From assembly GCA_913031405.1 (NCBI GenBank), contig CAJWCX010000070.1, positions 1 through 6,598 of the forward strand: 6,598 bases of DNA, in the 5' to 3' direction. The first letter of the stretch is position 1. Each line of letters opens with the position of its first letter. The translations under genes and the position numbers were made by a program. Of this stretch, positions 1-6,598 are shown piece by piece. The notes under the pieces are model-generated. The model was not told the origin of the DNA. It made no database searches and worked only from the letters and a program-made list of their open reading frames with translations. Source of the stretch: an uncultured Flavobacteriales bacterium (GTDB lineage: Bacteria; Bacteroidota; Bacteroidia; Flavobacteriales_D; Crocinitomicaceae).

Positions 1-2144
1 GCTTTGCCAAAAACACATATGCTGAAAAGTTTAATTGGGATAAGTCTCAAAATTTGGCTGTTCCTGAAACCAAATACAAAAAAGATATTGAAGATAAAGT
101 TTTAAATGCTTACAATGAGATGTCTGAGGTGAATAAGGCACAATCTTTTCAGAAAAAGATGGTTCAGGCGTTAAAAGCGGAAGAATTTTCGAAGGCTCTG
201 AGTTTAGTAGATTCGGCTCTTTATTATAATAAAGATGATGATGAATTGGTCAAACGAAAAGCGCAAATAGAGGCATCTATTCAGAAAAAAGCTGATGATA
301 TTCAAAAACGAGAAGAGTTTGAAAGCCTAAAGAAACAAGGTGATGTAGCCTATTCTTCCGGGGATTTTGAAGGCGCCGAGGTTTTCTATACTGATGCATC
401 AAAATTGTTCATTGACAATCAAATCAAATATAAGTTGTCAAAAATATCTCAATACAAAGAGAAGATTTCGAAGTTAGAATCAAATAAAGATAAGATTCAA
501 AGTCTCAGGCATGAAGCCGATTCTTTAATAAATATAGATGAATATGATGGAGCCATTTCTAATCTACGGGAAATTCAATTTCTGGACCCCAACGAAAGGA
601 CCAGTCTGCAAAGTGAAATCAAAGGGATTGAGAAAAGAAAGAAAAATGCGAATTATGAACAAAGTATCATAAAATTCATTTCTATTGCTGAGCGTCTTGG
701 AAAATCCAAAGATTCTCTTGATGCTAGCTTATTGTTGTACGATCGTGTCGAAAAGTTGATTCAAAACTTAACTGATCAGACATTAATACTTAAATATAAA
801 AATGAGGTTCAACAGGGTATCGAAGTTGTTTCTCTCAGCAAGTCTCAAGAACGAGAAGCTTTTAATCAACAGCTAGAAAAGGCAAATAATAATTTCTTAA
901 AAGGTCCTGACTTTTATGATAAAGCTTTGAAAATTTTGGATTCAGATTTGATGAAACCATATAAAAATGAGTATGAAGTCAAAAAATTAAAGAATCAAAT
1001 TGCCATAATGGGTGAATTTTATACGCTCAAGAATTCCGCGTTTAGTAAGTCAAATACGAATAAAAAAGAGGCAATTATAGAATTGAAAAAGGCACTTAAG
1101 TTAGCCAATGATAATTTCAGATTAACACCAAGAGAGGAGGTCGTCGAAGTAAACGATTCAATCACTAGTTGGTCAGGGAACTCCAACGTCAATAACAATT
1201 CAACGTCGCAACCCGTGGAGGGTGATAAAAATTTCATGTCCTCTACCGTTCGATCTCCCGGAATTCCTGCGGATTCGGATATTTCTGCCTATAATGATTT
1301 GGCTATCACTATGAATCGCAAGAAAAATGACCCTTTAAATAATCTACAGAAGATTAAAGATGAGATCGATTACGAGGCTTATTTTGACCGAATAGTCGCA
1401 CAAATTCGAAATGAAAAATCAGCTCAAGACATGCAATCATATATGGAAGAATTGGAGATTAAAAATAGAGCGGTTGGAATGCAGAAATTGGAACTTCAGA
1501 GCCAACAGGATGAGGAGAGGCAAGGTTTGGAATTTTCAATTAAAGATCGTAATGAAATGGCTTTGTTCCAGCAAGAGGTTTCGGCAAAGCAAATTGAAGA
1601 ATGGAAAGATCAAAGAGATTATTTAGTGGAGTTGGAGCTATTGAATCAAGCCAGAAGAAATCAGTTTTATGAGGAAAAGAATCGTTTCAACGAAAGTGAA
1701 CGCATAATGATTGCTAAAAAAAATGAATATGATAATGAGCAGCGACAGTATGAGAGCCAAGAAAATAAGTTGAATGTAGATCGTCAACGCTATGTTCAAG
1801 ATTCATTGGCAAAGCTTGGAGGAGAAAACAGGGCCAATGAGTTGGAGCGGCTCAAATCTTATAAACCGGATAATACCACTCAGCCAAATTTCCTCAAAGA
1901 TGAAGAAGGTGTTTTGTTTCCCAAAAATGCAGTAACAGAGCGTGTTTTTAAAAGTGAAAACTCAATGGGATTTGTTACGGCTGTCACCGTTCAACGAGTA
2001 GTAGTGGATGTCAATGGTCATGGTGTGGTTTATGAGAAAACAACGAACGAAAATGGTTCTACTTATTTCAAGAGAAACGGAGCATCTATAACCGAATATA
2101 TTTGGTTTAATGAGTCAATGGGTCAGAATGTTATTCAGAATTAG
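1..2144 (+). CDS. TPR/coiled-coil envelope protein of unknown function, 5'-partial
   Basis: The reading frame is open from base 3 to the TAG at 2142-2144, so 713 residues are visible and the true start is left of the window; the TTG at 54 is internal. With residue 1 at base 3, the first part is helical with degenerate TPR-like pairs (about 50-80, 107-140, 168-197, 340-372; for example 'EEFSKALSLVDSAL' and 'GDFEGAEVFY'). Next come a Ser/Asn-rich linker (about 384-422), a Glu/Gln/Lys-rich, probably coiled-coil region (about 442-622), and a compact C-terminal domain (about 636-704) with 'FPKNAVTERVF', 'VQRVVV', 'VYEKTTNENGSTYFK' and a final 'EYIW'. I recall this ending, after TPR-like repeats and an N-terminal carboxypeptidase-regulatory/Ig-like domain with a signal peptide, from Bacteroidota proteins of unknown function; that N-terminal part would lie outside the window. 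An envelope location is inferred. The 3' end overlaps apbE by 35 bp, suggesting co-transcription. No catalytic motif is visible. Confidence 0.85.
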   Translation, partial: FAKNTYAEKFNWDKSQNLAVPETKYKKDIEDKVLNAYNEMSEVNKAQSFQKKMVQALKAEEFSKALSLVDSALYYNKDDDELVKRKAQIEASIQKKADDIQKREEFESLKKQGDVAYSSGDFEGAEVFYTDASKLFIDNQIKYKLSKISQYKEKISKLESNKDKIQSLRHEADSLINIDEYDGAISNLREIQFLDPNERTSLQSEIKGIEKRKKNANYEQSIIKFISIAERLGKSKDSLDASLLLYDRVEKLIQNLTDQTLILKYKNEVQQGIEVVSLSKSQEREAFNQQLEKANNNFLKGPDFYDKALKILDSDLMKPYKNEYEVKKLKNQIAIMGEFYTLKNSAFSKSNTNKKEAIIELKKALKLANDNFRLTPREEVVEVNDSITSWSGNSNVNNNSTSQPVEGDKNFMSSTVRSPGIPADSDISAYNDLAITMNRKKNDPLNNLQKIKDEIDYEAYFDRIVAQIRNEKSAQDMQSYMEELEIKNRAVGMQKLELQSQQDEERQGLEFSIKDRNEMALFQQEVSAKQIEEWKDQRDYLVELELLNQARRNQFYEEKNRFNESERIMIAKKNEYDNEQRQYESQENKLNVDRQRYVQDSLAKLGGENRANELERLKSYKPDNTTQPNFLKDEEGVLFPKNAVTERVFKSENSMGFVTAVTVQRVVVDVNGHGVVYEKTTNENGSTYFKRNGASITEYIWFNESMGQNVIQN

Positions 2145-3192
2145 ATTCTTTCAGATAGGATGTTTTTTGTTTTTTAGTTCTCTTTTTTCTTGTTCGTCGG
2201 AATCAGAAGGGAATGATACAGTGAGTCTTTTTAAATTATCCGGTAAAAGTCAAGGCACTACTTATCTTATTCAAGTTTATGATGATCAACTGAATTTTGA
2301 GGCACGCGAGATTGATTCTATTCTTCACGCATTCGATCAGCAACTTTCTACTTATGATACTTCATCATTGATATCTAGATTTAATCAAAAGGATTTCACC
2401 GATACTGTTTTGTCCTTAAATTCTCTTTTTTTATTGATGTTGGATATGAGCGATTGTATTTATCAAGAAACCAATGGCATTTTTGATCCCTCAATTAAAC
2501 CGATTATGGACTTATGGGATTTTGATGGAGACAATAATGACATCCCGAAAAAAGAGTCCATAGACTCAGCCTTGCAGTTTGTCAGCTTCGAGAATGGTCT
2601 TCATTTTGAAACGTCCGGCTTGACAGATTCGAGCTATTTAATTGTAAAGAATCAACCTGAGTTTCAGTTGGATTTTAACGCTATAGCTCAGGGCTATTCG
2701 GTAGATCTATTATTGGAGTTTATCAATTCAAAGGGACATCCGAATGTATATGTTGAATTGGGAGGAGAAATTGCTGTATCGGGCGTTAAGTTCAATCAAG
2801 AGAAATGGCGTATAGGAGTCGAGTCACCCATTGAAAATAATCAATCTGCGGATAGAATCATACAGAAGGTATTCGCTTTAAAAGATAAACGCATTGCAAC
2901 TAGTGGGAATTATCGAAAGTTTTTTGAGACTAATGGCAAGAAATATGCCCACACAATTAATCCGTTGACGGGTTATCAAAATAGGCATAACCTATTGTCG
3001 GCAACGGTTTTTTCTCATTACTGTTGGCAATCTGATGCATACGCTACGTTTTTTATGTTAATTGGAGTAGAGGCTACTATGGCTTTTCTGAAGGAAAATC
3101 CACATCTGGATTTAGAAGTTTTCCTGATTTATGATGAAAATGACACGTTTAAAACCTACTTATCTGAAGGATTAGTTTCCGCTCAACAGTGA
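2110..3192 (+). CDS. apbE: FAD:protein FMN transferase, ApbE family lipoprotein
   Basis: ApbE enzymes move FMN from FAD to a Thr/Ser of extracytoplasmic targets such as NqrB, NqrC or RnfG, using Mg2+. The 360 residues carry the family motifs in order: 'GTTY' (49-52), 'LSTYD' (79-83), 'FDPSIKPIMDLW' (125-136), 'AIAQGYSVD' (191-199), 'ELGGEIAVSG' (216-225), 'WRIGVESP' (233-240), 'ATSGNYRKFF' (263-272), 'HTINPLTG' (281-288), and 'SDAYAT' (308-313) with the metal-site Asp309 and Thr313. The N-terminus is a lipoprotein signal: basic residues, a hydrophobic run, then LFSC with Cys28 as the lipidated residue; Phe at -2 is slightly atypical. Two starts are possible: ATG at 2110, or ATG at 2128, which gives a shorter, more classical signal peptide. 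Neither has a clear ribosome binding site. Both lie inside the upstream gene, so translation is probably coupled. No flavinylation target (nqr or rnf gene) is in the window; one may lie upstream. Confidence 0.95.
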   Translation: MSQWVRMLFRIRFFQIGCFLFFSSLFSCSSESEGNDTVSLFKLSGKSQGTTYLIQVYDDQLNFEAREIDSILHAFDQQLSTYDTSSLISRFNQKDFTDTVLSLNSLFLLMLDMSDCIYQETNGIFDPSIKPIMDLWDFDGDNNDIPKKESIDSALQFVSFENGLHFETSGLTDSSYLIVKNQPEFQLDFNAIAQGYSVDLLLEFINSKGHPNVYVELGGEIAVSGVKFNQEKWRIGVESPIENNQSADRIIQKVFALKDKRIATSGNYRKFFETNGKKYAHTINPLTGYQNRHNLLSATVFSHYCWQSDAYATFFMLIGVEATMAFLKENPHLDLEVFLIYDENDTFKTYLSEGLVSAQQ

Positions 3193-3256
3193 GGGAATTC
3201 ATATTGGTGTGTCAGTAACTCCAAGAGTGACGTATAAAATGATATAAAATTGCTTA

Positions 3257-3264
3257 TATCTTTA
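3257..3264 (+). promoter_or_regulatory. Possible Bacteroidota -7 element before the Mpl gene
   Basis: TATCTTTA matches the Bacteroidota -7 consensus TAnnTTTG at every fixed position but the last, and ends 16 bases before the ATG at 3281. No TTG-type -33 element lies at the expected distance, so support is weak. It falls in the only intergenic stretch of the window (3193-3280, AT-rich), where a promoter for the Mpl gene would be expected if that gene is not simply read through from apbE. Confidence 0.2.
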
Positions 3265-3280
3265 GCTTAAAGACAAGCAG

Positions 3281-4636
3281 ATGAAGGTACATTTTATTGC
3301 AATAGGAGGAAGTGCTATGCACAATCTGGCTATTGCTCTGAGCAGAAAAGGAATAGACGTGAGTGGCTCTGATGATGAGATTTTTGAACCGTCCAAGTCA
3401 AGGCTCGATCGGCAAGGTATACTACCTGATGCTGTTGGTTGGGACACCACTAGAATAAGTAAGGAAATTGATGCCGTTATATTAGGAATGCACGCCAGGG
3501 AAGATAATCCGGAATTACTAAGGTCTAAAGAATTGGGTTTGCCGATCTACTCTTATCCTGAATATCTTTATGAACAAAGTAAAACAAAAAAAAGGTTTGT
3601 AATAGGGGGGAGCCATGGTAAAACAACCATTACCTCTATGCTTTTGCATGCTTGTATGAAGGAAAGTGTAAATGTGGATTATATGGTCGGTGCCCAGTTG
3701 GATGGCTATGACTGTATGGTTAAGCTTACAGATGACGCTAATTATATGGTTCTTGAAGGAGATGAATATTTAAGCTCGCCTATTGATCGACGTCCTAAGT
3801 TTCATTTATATAATCCGGATGTTGCTATTATTAGTGGTATCGCTTGGGACCACATCAATGTCTTTCCCACTTTTGAAAATTATGTCAGCCAATTCGATAC
3901 ATTTTGCTCATTTATCAATAAAGACGGTTTGCTCATTTATAATGAAGAGGATTCTGAAGTAAAACGTTTGGGTGATAAATACCGTAAGCAGTTAAAAACC
4001 CGGTCTTATTCTACACCAAGTTTTGAACCCACAATAGCAGGGACAAGGCTGAATTATGATGGGAAATTCTATGATTTGCAAATTTTTGGAAGTCACAATC
4101 TTCAGAATTTAATGGGAGCCATGTATTTAGCAAGGGAATTGAATATTTCAAATCATACTTTTTTACAAGCCATGTCTGATTTTACGGGTGCTGGAAAGCG
4201 ACTTCAAAAAGTACATGAAACAGATTCCTTTGTTATGTATAAAGACTTTGCTCATTCTCCATCAAAATTAAAGGCCACAACAGCTGCTGTAAAAGAGCAG
4301 TATCCTGACCGTAATCTTGTGGCATGTATGGAGCTTCATACTTTTTCGTCATTAAAGAAAGAATTTCTCCCGCTTTATAATGGTGCAATGAATGCTGCCG
4401 ATGAGGCTATTGTTTATTTTAGTCATGATGTGGTCGCACATAAAAAACTAGAACCTATAACTTCCGAATTGGTTGCCCAAAGTTTTGGGGGAGGGGTATT
4501 GGTTTTAACCGAAACCAATGAGGTTTTACAAAGCATATCCTCCAAAGATTGGAGTAACTCTGTTTTGCTCATGATGTCTTCGGGTAATTTTGATGGAATC
4601 GATTACGACTCTTTGGGCAGAAGGCTTTCTGTGTGA
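3281..4636 (+). CDS. mpl: Mur ligase, Mpl-like (UDP-MurNAc:tripeptide ligase)
   Basis: Mpl is a cytoplasmic ATP-dependent ligase that attaches recycled L-Ala-gamma-D-Glu-meso-DAP to UDP-MurNAc, saving de novo peptidoglycan precursor synthesis. The 451 residues fit the family (E. coli Mpl is about 457). Seen in order: an N-terminal UDP-binding Rossmann start 'HFIAIGGSAMHNLA' (4-17) and 'VSGSDDEIFEPS' (27-38); the ATP P-loop 'GGSHGKTT' (109-116); 'EGDEY' (159-163) followed by 'DRRPKF' (169-174); 'WDHINVF' (189-195); 'HNLQNLMGA' (272-280); 'GAGKRLQ' (303-309); 'YKDFAHSP' (320-327); and 'MSSGNFDGI' (432-440). The DEY...D(K/R)R.KF stretch and the MS.G.F.GI ending resemble Mpl rather than MurC. The substrate-domain segment 'ELHTFSSL' (351-358) differs from what I recall of E. 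coli Mpl, so exact peptide specificity is inferred. The gene starts 88 bp after apbE, without a clear Shine-Dalgarno, and its 3' end overlaps the convergent gene by 34 bp. Confidence 0.85.
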   Translation: MKVHFIAIGGSAMHNLAIALSRKGIDVSGSDDEIFEPSKSRLDRQGILPDAVGWDTTRISKEIDAVILGMHAREDNPELLRSKELGLPIYSYPEYLYEQSKTKKRFVIGGSHGKTTITSMLLHACMKESVNVDYMVGAQLDGYDCMVKLTDDANYMVLEGDEYLSSPIDRRPKFHLYNPDVAIISGIAWDHINVFPTFENYVSQFDTFCSFINKDGLLIYNEEDSEVKRLGDKYRKQLKTRSYSTPSFEPTIAGTRLNYDGKFYDLQIFGSHNLQNLMGAMYLARELNISNHTFLQAMSDFTGAGKRLQKVHETDSFVMYKDFAHSPSKLKATTAAVKEQYPDRNLVACMELHTFSSLKKEFLPLYNGAMNAADEAIVYFSHDVVAHKKLEPITSELVAQSFGGGVLVLTETNEVLQSISSKDWSNSVLLMMSSGNFDGIDYDSLGRRLSV

Positions 4637-5175
4637 TGACGGAAAATAACTCGTCTAAATATAAGTGCAACAAATAGGCCATTAATCATGCTCCATATCG
4701 ACATAATCAATAATGAAATAGACATATTAAAGGAAGGTGATAGTAAGGTTTTGGCAGTATTCAATTGTTGGCTTTTGATCTCCTCGTTTGATTGGTTGTC
4801 GTAGGCCATTGGATTTTTTTGTTTAAGCTCTTTGATGTTTTCTTCATTACTCCATCGAATTTCTTCTTCCTGTATTTTTTTTGCAATGTATTCTGTATCA
4901 ATATTGTTATAATAGAAGTAGGAGAAACCACCCACTAAAACAGTAAAAATCATCGAAGGAACAAGACCTATTTTTAGGTCGTCCATTAAAGTGTTTTGAT
5001 GTTTTTGCTTTCTTTTGGATAAATAGATTGATATTGAGCAACCAGCTGTTATAAAGAGCATACTCAGCAGCATTATTGGTTTTTCACTCATTTCCATATC
5101 TGTCAAAAAAACAACAATTCTGAATATAATTATAGAAAAACCTAGACCTAAACCGAGTTTCAAAGAAAATTTCAT
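4603..5175 (-). CDS. DUF4199-like four-helix membrane protein
   Basis: This 190-residue protein resembles the DUF4199 family, common in Bacteroidota and of unknown function. Four hydrophobic segments are visible: about 5-24 ('LGLGFSIIIFRIVVFL'), 33-52, 70-88 and 150-173. The first two helices are joined by a short loop. A charged, Glu/Lys/Gln-rich soluble stretch (about 91-148) lies between helices 3 and 4. The C-terminus ends in a basic segment (RRVIFRHH) and a short tail. It is an inner-membrane protein by inference; no catalytic or ligand-binding motif is seen. Its ATG shares one base with the TAA of rho (TAATG at 5177-5173), so it is almost certainly the next gene of the rho transcript and may be translated by re-initiation, since no Shine-Dalgarno is present. 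Its 3' end overlaps the convergent Mpl gene. The family call rests on topology and recalled sequence flavour. Confidence 0.8.
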   Translation of the reverse strand: MKFSLKLGLGLGFSIIIFRIVVFLTDMEMSEKPIMLLSMLFITAGCSISIYLSKRKQKHQNTLMDDLKIGLVPSMIFTVLVGGFSYFYYNNIDTEYIAKKIQEEEIRWSNEENIKELKQKNPMAYDNQSNEEIKSQQLNTAKTLLSPSFNMSISLLIMSIWSMINGLFVALIFRRVIFRHHTESLLPKES

Positions 5176-5177
5176 TA
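5173..5177 (-). promoter_or_regulatory. TAATG stop/start overlap coupling rho to the next gene
   Basis: On the minus strand the bases read TAATG: TAA ends rho (5177-5175) and ATG begins the DUF4199-like gene (5175-5173), sharing one base. Such overlaps usually mean termination-reinitiation coupling. No purine-rich ribosome binding site precedes the ATG, consistent with coupling or with the generally weak use of Shine-Dalgarno sites in Bacteroidota. Confidence 0.7.
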
Positions 5178-6598
5178 GCTATTCATGGAGATGAGGAATT
5201 CCTCATTTGATTTGGTGTTTTCCATATGCGACTTCATGAATTCCATAGCTTCAACGGGATTCATATCGGCAATGAATTTTCTCATTAACCAAATTCTCTG
5301 CATCACATCTTTACTCATTAAAAGGTCTTCTCTACGTGTTCCAGATGCAGTAATATCTATTGCTGGATAAATTCTGCGATTAGATATTTTTCGATCCAAT
5401 TGTAGCTCCATGTTACCTGTACCTTTAAATTCTTCAAAGATCACTTCGTCCATTTTGGAGCCGGTTTCTGTGAGTGCAGTGGCTAATATCGATAATGAGC
5501 CACCGTTTTCGATTTTTCTTGCCGAACCAAAGAACCTTTTTGGTTTATGTAGGGCATTGGCATCGACACCTCCGGATAAGACTTTTCCAGATGCCGGTGA
5601 AACTGTATTGTATGCTCTTGCCAATCGTGTGATTGAATCTAGTAATATACATACGTCATGACCACACTCGACCATTCTCTTGGCTTTTTCAAGTACGATA
5701 TTCGCGACTTTTACATGACGATCTGCGGGTTCATCAAAAGTTGAGGCCACAACTTCAGCTTTTACACTTCTTGCCATATCTGTGACCTCCTCCGGTCTTT
5801 CATCAATTAATAAGACTATCAAATAAGTTTCAGGATGATTAGCAGCAATGGCATTAGCTACGTCTTTAAGTAGCATCGTTTTACCTGTCTTTGGCTGTGC
5901 TACAATCATTCCACGTTGACCTTTACCAATCGGTGAAAATAAATCCATAACTCTTGTTGACAGCGTTTCTTGCCTATGACCAGTTAAGTTGAATTTTTCA
6001 GAAGGGAATAATGGTGTCAAGTATTGAAAAGGAACCCTATCTCTAATGTATGACGGATCTCTTCCGTTTATAGATTCGACCTTTACGAGCGGGAAAAACT
6101 TCTCTCCTTCTTTTGGAGGCCTTATCGTTCCTTTTACTGTGTCTCCCGTTTTTAATCCGAATAGTTTTATTTGATTCTGAGAAACATAAATGTCATCAGG
6201 TGATGGCAAATAATTGTAATCAGATGATCTCAGAAAGCCATAACCATCCTGAATAACTTCAAGAACCCCTTCTGCTGAAACAATACCAACAAGATCATAA
6301 TTGTTATTGGATTTGTTTTGGATTTGTTGATTACGATCTTTTTGCTTGTTACTGCTATTGCTTTTATCTCCCTTGTTTTTATTCTCGTTTTGTTTGATAT
6401 TAGGATCTTTAGAGGTCTTTTGCCCCTTAGCTGTTGCAACTTCATCCACTTTTTCCTGTGTTACATCTGTTTCTTTTAGGTCGGCTGAAGTTTCACTTTC
6501 TTCTTGTACGACAGAATCGACTTTTATTCTTTTTCTGGTTCTTTTTCGCGTAGTTTCTGCCTTGGTTTCCTCTTGTTTGTCTGATATTTTGTCAGCGA
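5175..6598 (-). CDS. rho: Transcription termination factor Rho, 5'-partial
   Basis: Rho is the hexameric RNA-dependent ATPase/helicase that ends transcription. The frame stays open from the TAA at 5177-5175 to the right edge (first full codon 6596), so 473 residues are visible and the start lies outside; the GTG at 6449 is internal. With residue 1 at 6596: a disordered, charged, Lys/Asn/Gln-rich region (1-99); the cold-shock-like primary RNA-binding domain (about 100-177) with 'DGYGFLRS', where Tyr119, Phe121, Tyr137, Glu165 and Phe167 match E. coli Phe62, Phe64, Tyr80, Glu108 and Tyr110; Walker A 'QPKTGKT' (234-240); 'LLIDERPEEVT' with catalytic Glu266; Walker B 'ILLDSITRLARAYN' (317-330); Q-loop 'SPASGKVLSGGVD' (333-345); R-loop 'ETGSK' (377-381); and the arginine finger in 'SGTR' (Arg421). 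All key residues are intact. Bacteroidota Rho commonly has such an insertion between the N-terminal helical domain (not in the window) and the RNA-binding domain. Rho-DUF4199-like gene order implies one transcript. Confidence 0.97.
   Translation of the reverse strand, partial: ADKISDKQEETKAETTRKRTRKRIKVDSVVQEESETSADLKETDVTQEKVDEVATAKGQKTSKDPNIKQNENKNKGDKSNSSNKQKDRNQQIQNKSNNNYDLVGIVSAEGVLEVIQDGYGFLRSSDYNYLPSPDDIYVSQNQIKLFGLKTGDTVKGTIRPPKEGEKFFPLVKVESINGRDPSYIRDRVPFQYLTPLFPSEKFNLTGHRQETLSTRVMDLFSPIGKGQRGMIVAQPKTGKTMLLKDVANAIAANHPETYLIVLLIDERPEEVTDMARSVKAEVVASTFDEPADRHVKVANIVLEKAKRMVECGHDVCILLDSITRLARAYNTVSPASGKVLSGGVDANALHKPKRFFGSARKIENGGSLSILATALTETGSKMDEVIFEEFKGTGNMELQLDRKISNRRIYPAIDITASGTRREDLLMSKDVMQRIWLMRKFIADMNPVEAMEFMKSHMENTKSNEEFLISMNS

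Noticed and set aside
54..56. TTG as the start of the first gene
   Set aside because: The frame continues upstream to base 3 without a stop and the upstream residues look like ordinary coding sequence, so the gene is cut by the window edge.
1135..1290. Ser/Asn-rich linker as a possible repeat or recombination junction
   Set aside because: No repeated DNA unit is visible; it reads as a flexible linker between the helical and coiled-coil parts of the protein.
1411..1626. Overlapping +1-type frame inside the coiled-coil region, and a similar one at 6230-6445 inside rho
   Set aside because: Shadow frames produced by A-rich, Lys/Glu/Asn-rich coding sequence; no sign of an independent gene or of a frameshift in the host frame.
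3211..3231. Short imperfect hairpin (GTCA/TGAC and CTC/GAG around a CAA loop) after apbE
   Set aside because: Only about seven pairs with a four-base bulge and no T-run after it, so it is not a convincing intrinsic terminator.
5410..5661. Plus-strand open frames opposite rho (also 5185-5370) and minus-strand frames opposite the Mpl gene (3262-3450) and the first gene (1019-1237)
   Set aside because: All lie wholly or almost wholly within strongly supported genes on the other strand and encode nothing recognisable.
6447..6449. GTG as the start of rho
   Set aside because: The frame runs open through 49 more codons to the right edge with the same Lys/Glu/Thr-rich composition, and Rho proteins have an additional N-terminal domain that must lie beyond.

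Overview
The window looks like ordinary chromosomal DNA of an AT-rich member of the Bacteroidota, probably Flavobacteriia or a close relative. This rests on protein features (a Rho with a long Asn/Lys/Gln-rich N-terminal insertion, a DUF4199-type membrane protein, a TPR/coiled-coil envelope protein with a C-terminal domain I associate with this phylum, a Bacteroidota-style ApbE and Mpl) and on the lack of clear Shine-Dalgarno sequences before the starts. The assignment is from recognition, not a database search.

Layout. Three genes read rightward: a 5'-truncated TPR/coiled-coil protein (1-2144), an ApbE-type FAD:protein FMN transferase lipoprotein (2110-3192, start inside the previous gene), and an Mpl-like Mur ligase (3281-4636) after an 88-bp spacer. 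Two genes read leftward: rho, whose 5' end lies beyond the right edge (5175-6598), and a four-helix DUF4199-like membrane protein (4603-5175). The last two are joined by a TAATG stop/start overlap. The two transcription units converge, and the 3' ends of the Mpl gene and the DUF4199-like gene overlap by 34 bp.

Both end genes are open to the window edge. The TTG at 54 and the GTG at 6449 are internal codons that can be read as starts, not the real starts. Coding density is close to complete: the only intergenic stretch is 3193-3280, and no stretch over 300 bases lacks a gene.

Functionally this is a housekeeping neighbourhood: extracytoplasmic flavinylation (ApbE), peptidoglycan recycling (Mpl), transcription termination (Rho), and two envelope-associated proteins of unknown role. 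I see no RNA genes, mobile elements, CRISPR arrays, phage genes or defence-like cassettes. I found no convincing undescribed system. The points most worth a second look are the disordered Rho extension, the convergent coding overlap, and the tight coupling of the unknown genes to apbE and rho.
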